From positions 1-34,585 of the forward strand of contig CAZCDB010000008.1 in assembly GCA_964497635.1 (NCBI GenBank): a stretch of DNA of 34,585 nucleotides. Direction: 5' to 3'. The stretch is from CAMDWQ01 sp964497635. GTDB taxonomy: Bacteria > Omnitrophota > Gorgyraeia > 2-02-FULL-51-18. Position numbers and translations under genes: made by a program. The notes beneath the pieces were generated by a model. That model saw only the letters and a program-made list of their open reading frames with translations, was not told where the DNA came from and ran no database searches. This document shows positions 7,716-15,477 of this stretch, one piece after another. Each line of letters starts with the position of its first letter. Position 1 is the stretch's first letter.

Positions 7716-8737
7716 TCGTCCAAAAGCATCTCCAAGACATTCTTTCTCTTTCGATAGGATATTTACCACCTCATCAGGCGGTGGTGGTTTATGACCGGCA
7801 GTCTCCACTATCCATGACACTCACAGAAGCCTACAAACAATGTCTTCCAAAGGCTTGCTTCATCGATTTTGCTTCGACAGCCCCTGATAAAATTTTATCC
7901 GTTTTAAAATCTTTAAACCCCTCAGACTTAGTGGTTCTCATTCAATCAACCAGTTTTCGCTTGGAAGCTTTTCGACTACGGGTGGAGCTTTTTAACCGTT
8001 CTTTAAAAGTGATTGAGCATCCCCATCTATCAGGAATGCGAGGAATAGAAATTGATTATTATTTAGACTCTCTGGCCTATGATGCGGATTATTACCGGGG
8101 TGTCGGAAAATTTCTAAAAGAAAGTATAGACGCTGCAAAAATAGGAAAAGTTCATAGCGGAGGGGAAGAGCTTGTTTTTTCTTCTGGTTTTGAGCCCGCG
8201 AAGCTAAATACTGGAGATTATACTCAGATGAAAAATGTCGGCGGCCAATTTCCTATTGGGGAGGTTTTTACCGAGGCACGAGATCTTGAGGCAGTCAATG
8301 GGCGGGTGCGTCTCTTTGCTTTTGGTGATACAGCTTTTCAGCTAAATAAACCACCCAAGCCCATTACTTTGGTCATTTCTCGGGGGAGAGTTATTGATGT
8401 GATCGACGCGACTCCAGAGTTTGAAAAAGTTCTGAGTAATATCCGAGCCGATGAAGGAGAGGTCTGGGTGCGAGAGCTTGGATTTGGCATGAACCGTGCT
8501 TTTTCTCAAGCTCGCACCGTCAGCGATATCGGCACGTATGAGCGTATGTGCGGAGTTCATTTATCCCTTGGAGCAAAGCATACAATTTTTAAAAAGCCCC
8601 AATTTACTCGTAAACAAGTCAAACATCACGTGGATGTTTTTGTCATGACCGACTCTGTGACGCTGGATGGAGCCGTGGTGTATCAAAATGAAGCTTGGCA
8701 ACTTCCTTTAAAAACTTTAGGAAGCCAAAATTCTTGA
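7712..8737 (+). CDS. M29-type metallo-aminopeptidase
   Basis: A 341-residue protein carrying, in order, all the metal ligands I know for the M29 (AmpT/AmpS) family: Glu184 (FPIGEVFTEA), Glu255 (RELGFGMN), His283 (GVHLSLGAKH), then His306 and Asp308 (HHVDVF). It should remove N-terminal residues from peptides in the cytoplasm. At 341 residues it is shorter than the typical 400-residue members, with a reduced N-terminal part. It starts at TTG 7712, inside the aminotransferase stop (4-base overlap), which suggests translational coupling. Its end overlaps the converging transporter gene by 21 bases. Confidence 0.82.
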   Translation: MIVQKHLQDILSLSIGYLPPHQAVVVYDRQSPLSMTLTEAYKQCLPKACFIDFASTAPDKILSVLKSLNPSDLVVLIQSTSFRLEAFRLRVELFNRSLKVIEHPHLSGMRGIEIDYYLDSLAYDADYYRGVGKFLKESIDAAKIGKVHSGGEELVFSSGFEPAKLNTGDYTQMKNVGGQFPIGEVFTEARDLEAVNGRVRLFAFGDTAFQLNKPPKPITLVISRGRVIDVIDATPEFEKVLSNIRADEGEVWVRELGFGMNRAFSQARTVSDIGTYERMCGVHLSLGAKHTIFKKPQFTRKQVKHHVDVFVMTDSVTLDGAVVYQNEAWQLPLKTLGSQNS

Positions 8738-10075
8738 GATAAAAAAGGGATAGCCCAAAAGAATCAAGAGAATCGCCAGCGTGATGAGGATGGCCCCGGA
8801 TTTGATCATGTCTTTTACGGAGATAACGTTTAGAGAATAGGCGAGCGCGTTGGAAGGCGTTGAAATCGGAAGCAGCATATCAAAAGAGCAGGACAGAGCC
8901 ACGATGACACCCAAGAGGAGTTTGTTTTCTCCCGGAAGACTCATGGCAATCGGAAGCAGAAGATTGGCCGTTGCTGTGTTGCTAATAAAGATTGAGAGGG
9001 TGACCGTCAGAAGGCAGAGGGTTGCCACCAACCAAAAGCCATCTTGAGAAAATAAGGGCAGGGTGACCACCCATTATCCCAAACCGCTGACTTCCATGGC
9101 TTTCCCCAGGGCCAAGCCTCCCCACATCAAGATCAAAATATCCCACTGAAGATGATTGATATCCTCGCGATTTAAAAATCCAAACAGGGCAAATACCCCC
9201 ACAGATAAGAGCGCAACGATGGATTCAGGAATCTGATGCCATCCAGCCGTAAGCCATAATCCAATCGTAAGCATCGCGATCGCGACAGCTCCCTTGGCTC
9301 GTCCGCTGATCGGGTTTTTTTCAACCGGCAGAGGAAGAATAAGTCTTTTATTTTTTGGAGGAAACATCCGGTAGAGAACAATACTCGCCACCCAAAGAAG
9401 AATCAGCGCTAAGGGAATAGCCATCATCATCCAGGATAAAAAATGAATTTTAATCCCTTCTTGAGCCAGAATCCCTATCGCAATTGCATTGGGAGGTGTG
9501 CCTACCGGTGTTCCAATCCCCCCAATGTTCGCGGCAAAAGGAATCGATAAAACTAGAGCTTTTTTAAAAGGGTCTTCGGGGCCCAGGCAAGCTAGCATTG
9601 GCCCTATCACTGCCAGCATGAGTGCCGTTGAAGCTGTATGCGACATCCACAGAGACAGAAAGCCTGTCACCAAAATAAATCCCAGAAGAATAAAATAAGG
9701 TTTTTCTCCAAAAAACTTTAAAAAATAAGTGACCATCGCATGGTCGACTTTATATTTTTGGAGAACCCTAGCCAAAACAAAACCACCCAGAAAAAGAAAA
9801 ATAACCGGATTGGAAAGAGGCAGCAAAAAAAGCTGATAACCGCTTTCATCCATCCCGAGAATCCCGCCGGGTTTTGTCAGAGAAAAAACAAGACATAAAA
9901 TTACCCAGAGGGAGGTGGCAAAAAGTGGAATAATTTCAAGAGACCAAAACACCGCTGCCAAAATAAAGACGCCTGCTGTTCTTCTGCCGGCCTCCGGACA
10001 ACTCTCCGGTAAAATAAAGTAAGTCCAGATTGCCAGACAGCCTGCAAGCAAGGCCAGCAGGATTTTCTTATTCAT
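8717..10075 (-). pseudogene. DASS/SLC13 anion:Na+ symporter interrupted by one in-frame stop
   Basis: Two minus-strand open stretches in the same frame (10075-9077 and 9073-8717) are separated only by a TAA at 9076-9074, and together they give the normal length (about 450 residues) of a divalent-anion:sodium symporter. The first part has many membrane spans, GNIGGIGTPVGTPPNAI-like loop sequence and a variant first SNT motif (SHTAST). The second part holds the second motif (SNTATANLLLPI), needed for Na+/anion binding. The stop falls between SGLG and WVV, where relatives usually have Glu or Lys. ATG 10075 is preferred over an ATG at 10126 because it follows the stop of a small upstream gene by 5 bases. 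It could be a pseudogene, a sequencing error, or a recent nonsense allele. Confidence 0.8.
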
Positions 10076-10080
10076 CGGGA

Positions 10081-10209
10081 TTAAGGTGTGGCTACCTGCG
10101 CTGGATGACTCGGTGCATGAACCCATCGATTGTAGAGATAGGGCACTACCAGCGTCGCCAGAATGAGCCCTAAGATGATGATCAGAGTGAATTTTTTTGT
10201 TTTTTTCAT
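10081..10209 (-). CDS. 42-residue single-span membrane peptide upstream of the anion transporter
   Basis: Too short for routine gene calling but convincing. ATG 10209 to TAA 10081 gives a Lys-rich N-terminus (MKKTKKF), one hydrophobic span (TLIIILGLILATLVVPYLY) and a short tail (NRWVHAPSHPAQVATP). It ends 5 bases before the transporter ATG at 10075, so the two are probably translated together. The weak AGAGGG ribosome-binding site lies about 5 bases before the ATG. A promoter-like TGG-TACAAT (minus strand, 10260-10252) and a 12-bp palindrome lie upstream. It might be a small accessory subunit of the transporter, but no function is known. Confidence 0.6.
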   Translation of the reverse strand: MKKTKKFTLIIILGLILATLVVPYLYNRWVHAPSHPAQVATP

Positions 10210-10239
10210 AGAAGCCCTCTTCGGAGTAGTTTATTGATA

Positions 10240-10257
10240 GATACTAGTATCATTGTA
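10240..10257 (-). promoter_or_regulatory. Extended -10 promoter with overlapping 12-bp perfect palindrome
   Basis: On the minus strand TACAAT (10257-10252), preceded by TGG, forms an extended -10 box; no good -35 is visible. Immediately downstream, at the expected transcription start, is the perfect palindrome GATACTAGTATC (10251-10240). A repressor bound there would block transcription of the small membrane protein and transporter genes. Confidence 0.4.
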
Positions 10258-10423
10258 CCATAGATGTTTTTTAGGACTATTTAATATTAATAGTTAATTT
10301 TGTATAAATTTGTATAGTATTAGGGTATTGAAGTGTACACCCTACTCATGTAGATTTGCGGTATAAGAAACATTGAGAGTTTTCCTGCTAAATCATTTTT
10401 GCAGGTATTTTTTATCTCCAATA

Positions 10424-10472
10424 TGGACAATGTTTTAAAAACAGTCCAAAGAAGTAGTCGATTTTTATCGAC
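10424..10472. promoter_or_regulatory. Two dyad elements upstream of the PilX-like gene
   Basis: The 283 bases between the divergent genes (10210-10492) are AT-rich and hold no gene I can support. Within them, 10424-10448 is an interrupted dyad (TGGAC, two bases, TGTTTT, A, AAAACA, GTCCA). At 10457-10472 is a perfect inverted repeat (GTCGAT, TTTT, ATCGAC). A -10-like TAGAAT lies at 10480-10485, so the second dyad sits about where a -35 box would be. These look like binding sites for an activator or repressor of the gene at 10505. Confidence 0.4.
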
Positions 10473-10504
10473 AGAGTGATAGAATAGTTGTCATGGAGAT
10501 TTCT

Positions 10505-11782
10505 ATGAAATTATCAGGATCTGGACCAGCGAAGGCTATATTTTCACGCCAAGATGGGTTTGTTCTTGTCACGGTAACCCTTCTAGGCTCTATTCTATTT
10601 GCCGGAGCAGTTTCTTACATGAGTACGATTTCAAATCAAACTCATATCACCAGAGCCTCCAACAATCAATTAAGCGCTCAGTCGATCGCGGAAGCCGGGA
10701 TTGAAGAGGCGGCGTGGGAGCTAGCTTACAACAATGCGAGTTTCTCATCTTCTGATGGGTGGGCAATCTCAGGGTCCGATAAAATTAAGACGGTTAGCTC
10801 TTTTACCGATGCGGATGGAAACGAGGTAGGAAGCTATACGACGACAGTCACCGACTGGGCTAGTAATACTCCCTTGATTAGTGTGGTGGGAACCGCTTCG
10901 GCGGGTGGGGCTTCTAACACAGTCACCATCAAAGCTTCTATGTCTCCACGCTCTGCCTATACCAGTGCGGCGACAACGCATGAAGCCATCGTTCTTAGCG
11001 ATAATGTCATGGTGGATAGCTATAGTTCGGATTCTGGTGCTTACGGGGGAGACAACATTACAGACAATGCCGGTTTGAATACCAATTCAACAGCCAGTGG
11101 AGCTATCACTCTTTCGGACCATGTGGAGGTCAATGGCAATGCCGGGGTTGGTTCCGGAGGGACGATCGATATTCTGGATTCAGCCACTTTATCAGGGACG
11201 ACCTCAGCTGGTGTGATTAACACATTGGTTAGCAATACCGTACCCTCTGCATTATCTTCTCTTGTGTCCTTGGGTAGCTTGGTTTTAGGCGGAAACTCGT
11301 CTCAAACAATTACGACTGGGAATTATAAATACACGGATATCACTACCTCCGATAACGCCACTGTGACAATTAGTGGCAATGTTTCTTTGTATCTGACAGG
11401 GACCACCTCTTTAAGTAGCACTGGAAATTCTGGTATCAATATTAACTCAGGGTCTTCTCTGACAGTGTATGTGGATGGGAGTGTTGCCTTGTCGGCCAGT
11501 GGATTTGCCAATGACAATGGATCTGCCAACCCTGGATCTTTTCAGCTTCATGGGACCCCTTCCGCGACGTCGGTAGCCATTAGCGGCAATGGAGACATCA
11601 GCGGGATTATTAATACCCCTCAAGCGGATGTCAGTATTTCAGGAAATAATGATTTTTATGGATCCATAATTGCTAATTCCTTGACCGCCAGTGGTAACGC
11701 CAATATTCATTACGATGAAGCTCTTCCTTTAAGTGGGCCTAGCCCCATTTACAAACTGCTTTGGACGAGGCGCACATCCTAA
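10505..11782 (+). CDS. PilX-like N-terminus fused to bactofilin-like beta-helix (DUF7305-like)
   Basis: ATG 10505 is chosen because GGAG at 10495-10498 precedes it; an ATG at 10493 overlaps that site. The 425-residue product begins with a short basic leader and a hydrophobic helix (GFVLVTVTLLGSILF, about residues 17-35), as in PilX-type minor pilins, but it lacks the prepilin Glu at position +5. From about residue 160 onward, short repeats recur every 15-25 residues (SDNVMV, SDHVEV, LDSATL, SDNATV, SGNVSL, SGNGDI, SGNNDF, SGNANI), suggesting a right-handed beta-helix. It is probably an envelope or pilus-associated surface protein. pilT lies 2.2 kb downstream. Confidence 0.75.
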   Translation: MKLSGSGPAKAIFSRQDGFVLVTVTLLGSILFAGAVSYMSTISNQTHITRASNNQLSAQSIAEAGIEEAAWELAYNNASFSSSDGWAISGSDKIKTVSSFTDADGNEVGSYTTTVTDWASNTPLISVVGTASAGGASNTVTIKASMSPRSAYTSAATTHEAIVLSDNVMVDSYSSDSGAYGGDNITDNAGLNTNSTASGAITLSDHVEVNGNAGVGSGGTIDILDSATLSGTTSAGVINTLVSNTVPSALSSLVSLGSLVLGGNSSQTITTGNYKYTDITTSDNATVTISGNVSLYLTGTTSLSSTGNSGININSGSSLTVYVDGSVALSASGFANDNGSANPGSFQLHGTPSATSVAISGNGDISGIINTPQADVSISGNNDFYGSIIANSLTASGNANIHYDEALPLSGPSPIYKLLWTRRTS

Positions 11783-12618
11783 AAAAGTTCCATTTTCGCC
11801 GCTTATTTTTCATCGTGGTGGTAGCATCAACTTTGGCCTACACAGCGATTGCTTCCCAGCTTTATTTTAATCAAGCCGCCTATGTTTACCACCCCGAGAA
11901 AGAGTGGACAACAACACCTAAGTCGATTGGGATTGATTACGAGGAGGTTTTATTTAGCTCGACCGATGGGACTCGTCTATCAGGGTGGTTTGTACCTGCT
12001 AAAGAGTCTCAAGCGACGATTCTTTTTTGTCATGGAAATACAGGCAATATTTCCAATGAATTGCCACCCCTTAAGATGTATCACACCCTTGGTTTTTCTA
12101 TGTTTTTTTTCGATTATCGTGGTTTTGGGCACAGCGAAGGGGTTCCTTCTGAAAAAGGAATTGAACGTGACGCCGAAGCAGCGATGCAGTATCTTCTAAA
12201 GGTCAAAAAAATACCCTTAAAGCAGATCATCATTCTCGGCAGATCTTTTGGGGGTTCGGTGGCTGCGCCGTTGGCTGTTCGGTATCCGGCCAAGGCGCTG
12301 ATGCTGGAGGCGACATTTACTTCCTTAAAAGATATGGGAGAAAAAAGGTATCCTATTTTTCCTGTGGACCTCCTGCTCCGAGAGCGCTATGACTCAATTC
12401 ATAAAATAGCAAAAATTAGCTCCCCAGTGTTGGTTGTTCATAGTCGCAACGATGAAGTGATACCTTTTGAACAAGGACAAAGGCTTTACGCGATGGCCCC
12501 GGAGCCCAAAATGTTTCTTGAGATCAGCGGTCCTCATGATAATCGAAACGATCTTGTTTCTCAGGCAACTTATCGCCAAGGGATACAAGAATTTTTAACC
12601 TGGCTTGAAAAAAGATAA
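11761..12618 (+). CDS. Membrane-anchored alpha/beta hydrolase (FrsA/ABHD17-like)
   Basis: A 285-residue protein with an N-terminal membrane anchor (about residues 14-34) and an alpha/beta-hydrolase domain. The triad is complete: Ser162 in GRSFGGS, Asp231 in HSRNDEVIP and His259 in SGPHDNRND. The oxyanion region is LFCHGNTGN. The YVYHPEKEW phrase before the domain is typical of this hydrolase subgroup. The TTG start at 11761 overlaps the PilX-like gene by 22 bases. No better in-frame start precedes the hydrophobic anchor, so this start is likely but not certain. The substrate is unknown; a serine ester or acyl substrate at the membrane is expected. Confidence 0.88.
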   Translation: MDEAHILKKFHFRRLFFIVVVASTLAYTAIASQLYFNQAAYVYHPEKEWTTTPKSIGIDYEEVLFSSTDGTRLSGWFVPAKESQATILFCHGNTGNISNELPPLKMYHTLGFSMFFFDYRGFGHSEGVPSEKGIERDAEAAMQYLLKVKKIPLKQIIILGRSFGGSVAAPLAVRYPAKALMLEATFTSLKDMGEKRYPIFPVDLLLRERYDSIHKIAKISSPVLVVHSRNDEVIPFEQGQRLYAMAPEPKMFLEISGPHDNRNDLVSQATYRQGIQEFLTWLEKR

Positions 12619-12642
12619 ATCCCCTTAATTTTTTTAAACGTC

Positions 12643-12654
12643 TATAATGCCCCC
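12643..12654 (+). promoter_or_regulatory. Consensus -10 box placing transcription start at the helicase ATG
   Basis: A perfect TATAAT (12643-12648) ends 6 bases before the ATG at 12655, so initiation at the usual distance would fall on the A of the start codon, giving a leaderless mRNA. No ribosome-binding site is present. A matching -35 box is not evident in the T-rich stretch upstream. Confidence 0.4.
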
Positions 12655-13893
12655 ATGACAAACGAAACCAACTCTCCCACATTTTACGGCCTGGGTATTG
12701 CTCCAATCATTCTTGAGACTTTGGAGCGGATGAAGTTCAAAACCCCAACACCCATTCAACACTCGGCCATCCCGGTGGCGATTGAGGGCAAAGACATGCT
12801 AGGTATTGCCCAGACGGGCACAGGAAAGACTCTTGCCTTCGGAATTCCCATGGTTCAACGTCTGGCACAGTATCCGACAGGAAAAGCCGTGGTGCTTGTT
12901 CCCACTCGTGAGTTGGCTTTGCAGGTGGATGAGACGCTGCGTAAAATCGGGACCCCTTTCAATCTAAAAACAGTGATTTTAATCGGTGGGATGAATATGG
13001 GCGCGCAGATCCAGGGTTTAAGAAAGCCCAACACGCGGATTTTGATTGCGACCCCGGGGAGACTTCTAGACCACTTAGAACAGAGAACGGTTCATTTGAA
13101 TGATGTCAAAATTGCGGTTTTGGATGAGGCGGACCGAATGCTAGACATGGGTTTTGCTCCTCAGATTGAGCGGATCATGCGCTATATTCCTAAAGAGCGG
13201 CAGACACTTCTTTTTTCTGCCACAATGCCTCAGGAGATCTTAAGCATTGCCACTCATTACATGAAGCTTCCCATTCGCATCGAGATGGCTCGCTCAGGCA
13301 CCGCCGCCGAAAAGATTGTCCAAGAAATTTTTATTATCCGGCAAGAAGCCAAAAGAAATCTTTTAACCAAGCTGCTTCAGCAGTATCAAGGCAGTGTCCT
13401 TATTTTTGCCAGAACCAAAATTGGTGCCCGTAAAATCACGCGGGGACTAAGAGATATGAATTTTACAGCGGCTGAGATTCATTCGGACCGTACCTTGGGA
13501 CAAAGACGCGAAGCCCTAGAGGGATTCAAGCTTGGGCGTTACCGGATTCTTGTAGCCACCGATATTGCTTCCCGAGGCATTGATGTCAAAGGAATTGAGC
13601 TTGTCATCAACTACGACCTTCCAGACGATAGTGAAAATTATATCCACCGAATTGGCCGCACAGGCCGCGCGGGTCGCGAAGGACGCGCTATCACGATTGC
13701 TACTCCCGATCAGGGAAGTGAAGTGGCCAGCATTGAAAGACTGATGAGAATTAAGCTCCCGATTGTGACTCACCCTGAGTTTTCGGCGGAGAGCTTTGCT
13801 AAATTTGGTCCCGGATCTTCCGGGATGGCCCAACGGCGCCCTCAGGCCGGATTTAGGCAGCGCTTTCGTAGCACCGCCCGTCGCACTCGCTAA
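12655..13893 (+). CDS. DEAD-box RNA helicase (RhlE-like)
   Basis: A 412-residue ATP-dependent RNA helicase, probably acting in RNA folding, ribosome assembly or RNA decay. Motifs in order: Q motif (FKTPTPIQ, about 28-35), Walker A AQTGTGKT (52-59), PTRELA (83-88), TPGR (133-136), DEAD (157-160), SAT (188-190), and in the second RecA domain RGID and HRIGRTGRAGR. The tail after about residue 385 is short and basic (RQRFRSTARRTR), as in RhlE-type helicases. The gene follows the hydrolase after 36 bases and seems to have its own promoter just before the ATG. Confidence 0.95.
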   Translation: MTNETNSPTFYGLGIAPIILETLERMKFKTPTPIQHSAIPVAIEGKDMLGIAQTGTGKTLAFGIPMVQRLAQYPTGKAVVLVPTRELALQVDETLRKIGTPFNLKTVILIGGMNMGAQIQGLRKPNTRILIATPGRLLDHLEQRTVHLNDVKIAVLDEADRMLDMGFAPQIERIMRYIPKERQTLLFSATMPQEILSIATHYMKLPIRIEMARSGTAAEKIVQEIFIIRQEAKRNLLTKLLQQYQGSVLIFARTKIGARKITRGLRDMNFTAAEIHSDRTLGQRREALEGFKLGRYRILVATDIASRGIDVKGIELVINYDLPDDSENYIHRIGRTGRAGREGRAITIATPDQGSEVASIERLMRIKLPIVTHPEFSAESFAKFGPGSSGMAQRRPQAGFRQRFRSTARRTR

Positions 13894-13967
13894 TACTCTA
13901 GTTAGCTTATAACCCCTCAATCTATTTTTTAAGAGCCCTTGTATTTTTGGATTTTTTATGGTAAGTT

Positions 13968-14006
13968 TTGATAACTAATAGTTATTTATGATAAATAGTT
14001 AAAGGA
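13968..14006 (+). promoter_or_regulatory. pilT promoter, dyad and ribosome-binding site
   Basis: TTGATA (13968-13973) and ATAAAT (13991-13996) are 17 bases apart and are followed by AAAGGA (14001-14006) before the ATG at 14012. The -10 box is part of a 13-bp palindrome (ATTTAT, G, ATAAAT, 13984-13996). The spacing of box, start and ribosome-binding site is tight, leaving a very short leader. Confidence 0.4.
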
Positions 14007-14011
14007 TAAAT

Positions 14012-15115
14012 ATGCCCCAGCTCGATGTTCTCTTTAAAAAAATGTCAGACGAAGGCGCTTCCGATTTGCATATGTCTTCCAAGGTAAGGCCAATGCTTCG
14101 TGTCAGCGGAAGCATGGTGGTGGTCGAGGGGACAGAAGAGACGACCCCTGAAAAGATGGAAGAGTATCTTAAAGAAATCACTCCGGAGATGAACTGGGTC
14201 GAGGTTCAAGAAAAGTGGGATACCGATTTTGCTTATGCCTTGGCTGGGGTGGGTCGCTTCCGTGTGAATCTTTTTAGAGACCATAAGGGGTTTGGTATGG
14301 TTTGCCGTATCATCAAAGACAAGGTGATGACGGTGGATGAGCTCGGGATTCCAAAATCTGTGCTCAATTTTTGTTATTTGACCAAGGGTTTAGTGGTCGT
14401 GACGGGGCCCACCGGGTCTGGTAAATCGACGACTTTGGCTGCTATGATTGACTATATCAATCGTCATCGTACAGATCACATTATCACGATTGAAGACCCA
14501 ATCGAGTTTGTCCATCCCAATATCAAGTGTTTGATTAATCAGCGTGAAGTCCGAAAGCACACGATGGGTTTTAAGAACGCACTACGTGCCGCTTTGCGTG
14601 AAGATCCTGATATTGTGTTGGTGGGTGAAATGAGAGACTTGGAGACGGTAGAAATTGCTCTAGAAACCGCGGAAACAGGTCACTTAGTTTTTGGAACGCT
14701 CCACACCAATACGGCTCCCTCAACCGTCGATCGTATCATTGACCAGTTTCCCTCAGGGCGCCAATCTCAGATTCGTACCATGTTGGCAGGCTCTCTAAAA
14801 GGCGTCATTGCCCAGACCTTGTGTAAGAAAAAGACCAAGGGTCGTGTGGCTGCTTTGGAGATTTTGGTCACCAATTTTGCTATTGCCTCCAATATCCGTG
14901 AAGGGAAGACCCATCAGATTCAGTCCGCCATGCAGGTGGGAAGTAAGCTTGGGATGCGGCTTTTAAATGACTCTTTGAGTGATTTGGTTAAAAACGATGT
15001 GATAGACCCCATGGAGTCTTACATGGTGGCGGTGGATAAAGCCGATATGCTACGTAAATTTGAGGCACTTGGCATCAAATTTGACGCTAGCTCCCTTGTT
15101 GATAGCCACGGATAG
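14012..15115 (+). CDS. pilT: PilT/PilU-type twitching motility ATPase
   Basis: A 367-residue secretion-type ATPase that powers retraction of type IV pili from the cytoplasmic face. Visible features: an N-terminal PAS-like domain (1-105) opening with SDEGASDLHM, Walker A GPTGSGKST (132-140), an Asp box (ITIEDPIEF, about 158-166), the PilT-characteristic ALRAALREDPD (190-200), Walker B (IVLVGEMRD, 201-209) and a His box (GHLVFGTLHTNTA, 223-235). Length is close to E. coli/Pseudomonas PilT (345-380). No other pilus motor gene adjoins it. The PilX-like gene upstream is the only other pilus-related gene in the window. Confidence 0.93.
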   Translation: MPQLDVLFKKMSDEGASDLHMSSKVRPMLRVSGSMVVVEGTEETTPEKMEEYLKEITPEMNWVEVQEKWDTDFAYALAGVGRFRVNLFRDHKGFGMVCRIIKDKVMTVDELGIPKSVLNFCYLTKGLVVVTGPTGSGKSTTLAAMIDYINRHRTDHIITIEDPIEFVHPNIKCLINQREVRKHTMGFKNALRAALREDPDIVLVGEMRDLETVEIALETAETGHLVFGTLHTNTAPSTVDRIIDQFPSGRQSQIRTMLAGSLKGVIAQTLCKKKTKGRVAALEILVTNFAIASNIREGKTHQIQSAMQVGSKLGMRLLNDSLSDLVKNDVIDPMESYMVAVDKADMLRKFEALGIKFDASSLVDSHG

Positions 15116-15168
15116 TTTAAATTATATATTCTATTAACATTTATGAAATTATTTGTTAAAAATTAATA

Positions 15169-15198
15169 ATCACAAAAGTTATTAAATTTTATTATAAT
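15169..15198 (+). promoter_or_regulatory. Candidate upstream promoter in the cys leader region
   Basis: ATCACA (15169-15174) and a consensus TATAAT (15193-15198) are 18 bases apart. A transcript from here would run about 170 bases to the terminator at 15339-15378. It would form either an untranslated RNA or a leader for the cys genes. The surrounding AT-richness means the match could be chance. Confidence 0.3.
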
Positions 15199-15312
15199 GG
15201 GATTTTTGCTCCACTTAATATTAATTTTCAAATATTAAATGGGATTTCATATTAAATAATTGCTATTTTATTGATTAAATGATCCATTTGAGTGAATTAA
15301 ATTATATTAAAT
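15181..15312 (+). repeat. Six ATTAAAT heptamers in the pilT-cysD intergenic region
   Basis: Exact ATTAAAT copies start at 15181, 15234, 15251, 15274, 15296 and 15306. The spacings (53, 17, 23, 22, 10) are irregular. They lie in the 362-base gene-free stretch between pilT and cysD, upstream of the terminator hairpin. They may be binding sites for a regulator of the sulfur genes or simply a product of the AT-rich composition. Confidence 0.35.
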
Positions 15313-15338
15313 ATTGATTAACACCAGTATTGTAATTG

Positions 15339-15378
15339 AAATTTGGTCCCATGGGGCGAGGGAGACCAAATTTTTTTT
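15339..15378 (+). terminator. Intrinsic terminator between pilT and cysD
   Basis: Stem arms AAATTTGGTCCC (15339-15350) and GG-A-GACCAAATTT (15361-15373) pair over 12 bp with a single bulged A. The loop has 10 bases and eight T residues fill 15371-15378. It can stop pilT transcription (224 bases after its stop codon) or act as an attenuator of an RNA started further upstream. It lies just before the main cys promoter. Confidence 0.75.
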
Positions 15379-15388
15379 GATATTATAT

Positions 15389-15417
15389 TTGACTGTAATG
15401 ATCGTGTATGATAGTAT
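15389..15417 (+). promoter_or_regulatory. Main promoter of the cysDNH sulfur operon
   Basis: TTGACT (15389-15394) and TAGTAT (15412-15417) are exactly 17 bases apart, the best sigma-70-like pair in this intergenic region. Transcription should start near 15424, giving a leader of about 54 bases before the cysD ATG. An inverted repeat ATGATC (15398-15403) / GATCAT (15420-15425) brackets the -10 box and could be an operator. Confidence 0.65.
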
Positions 15418-15477
15418 TTGATCATATTAAACCCTATCAATTAAGTAGTAATAAACACTGAAAGGCAATTTTGTTTT

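Noticed and set aside
9074..9076. Selenocysteine or pyrrolysine recoding of the stop in the anion transporter
   Set aside because: The stop is TAA; those residues use TGA and TAG. Ordinary nonsense, error or low-level readthrough is simpler.
10076..10126. ATG 10126 as start of the anion transporter
   Set aside because: The added residues are read out of frame across the small membrane peptide gene, and ATG 10075 directly follows that gene's stop.
15181..15312. A CRISPR-like or iteron-type array formed by the ATTAAAT copies
   Set aside because: The units are 7 bases, irregularly spaced, and the region is AT-rich; no cas or replication gene is near.
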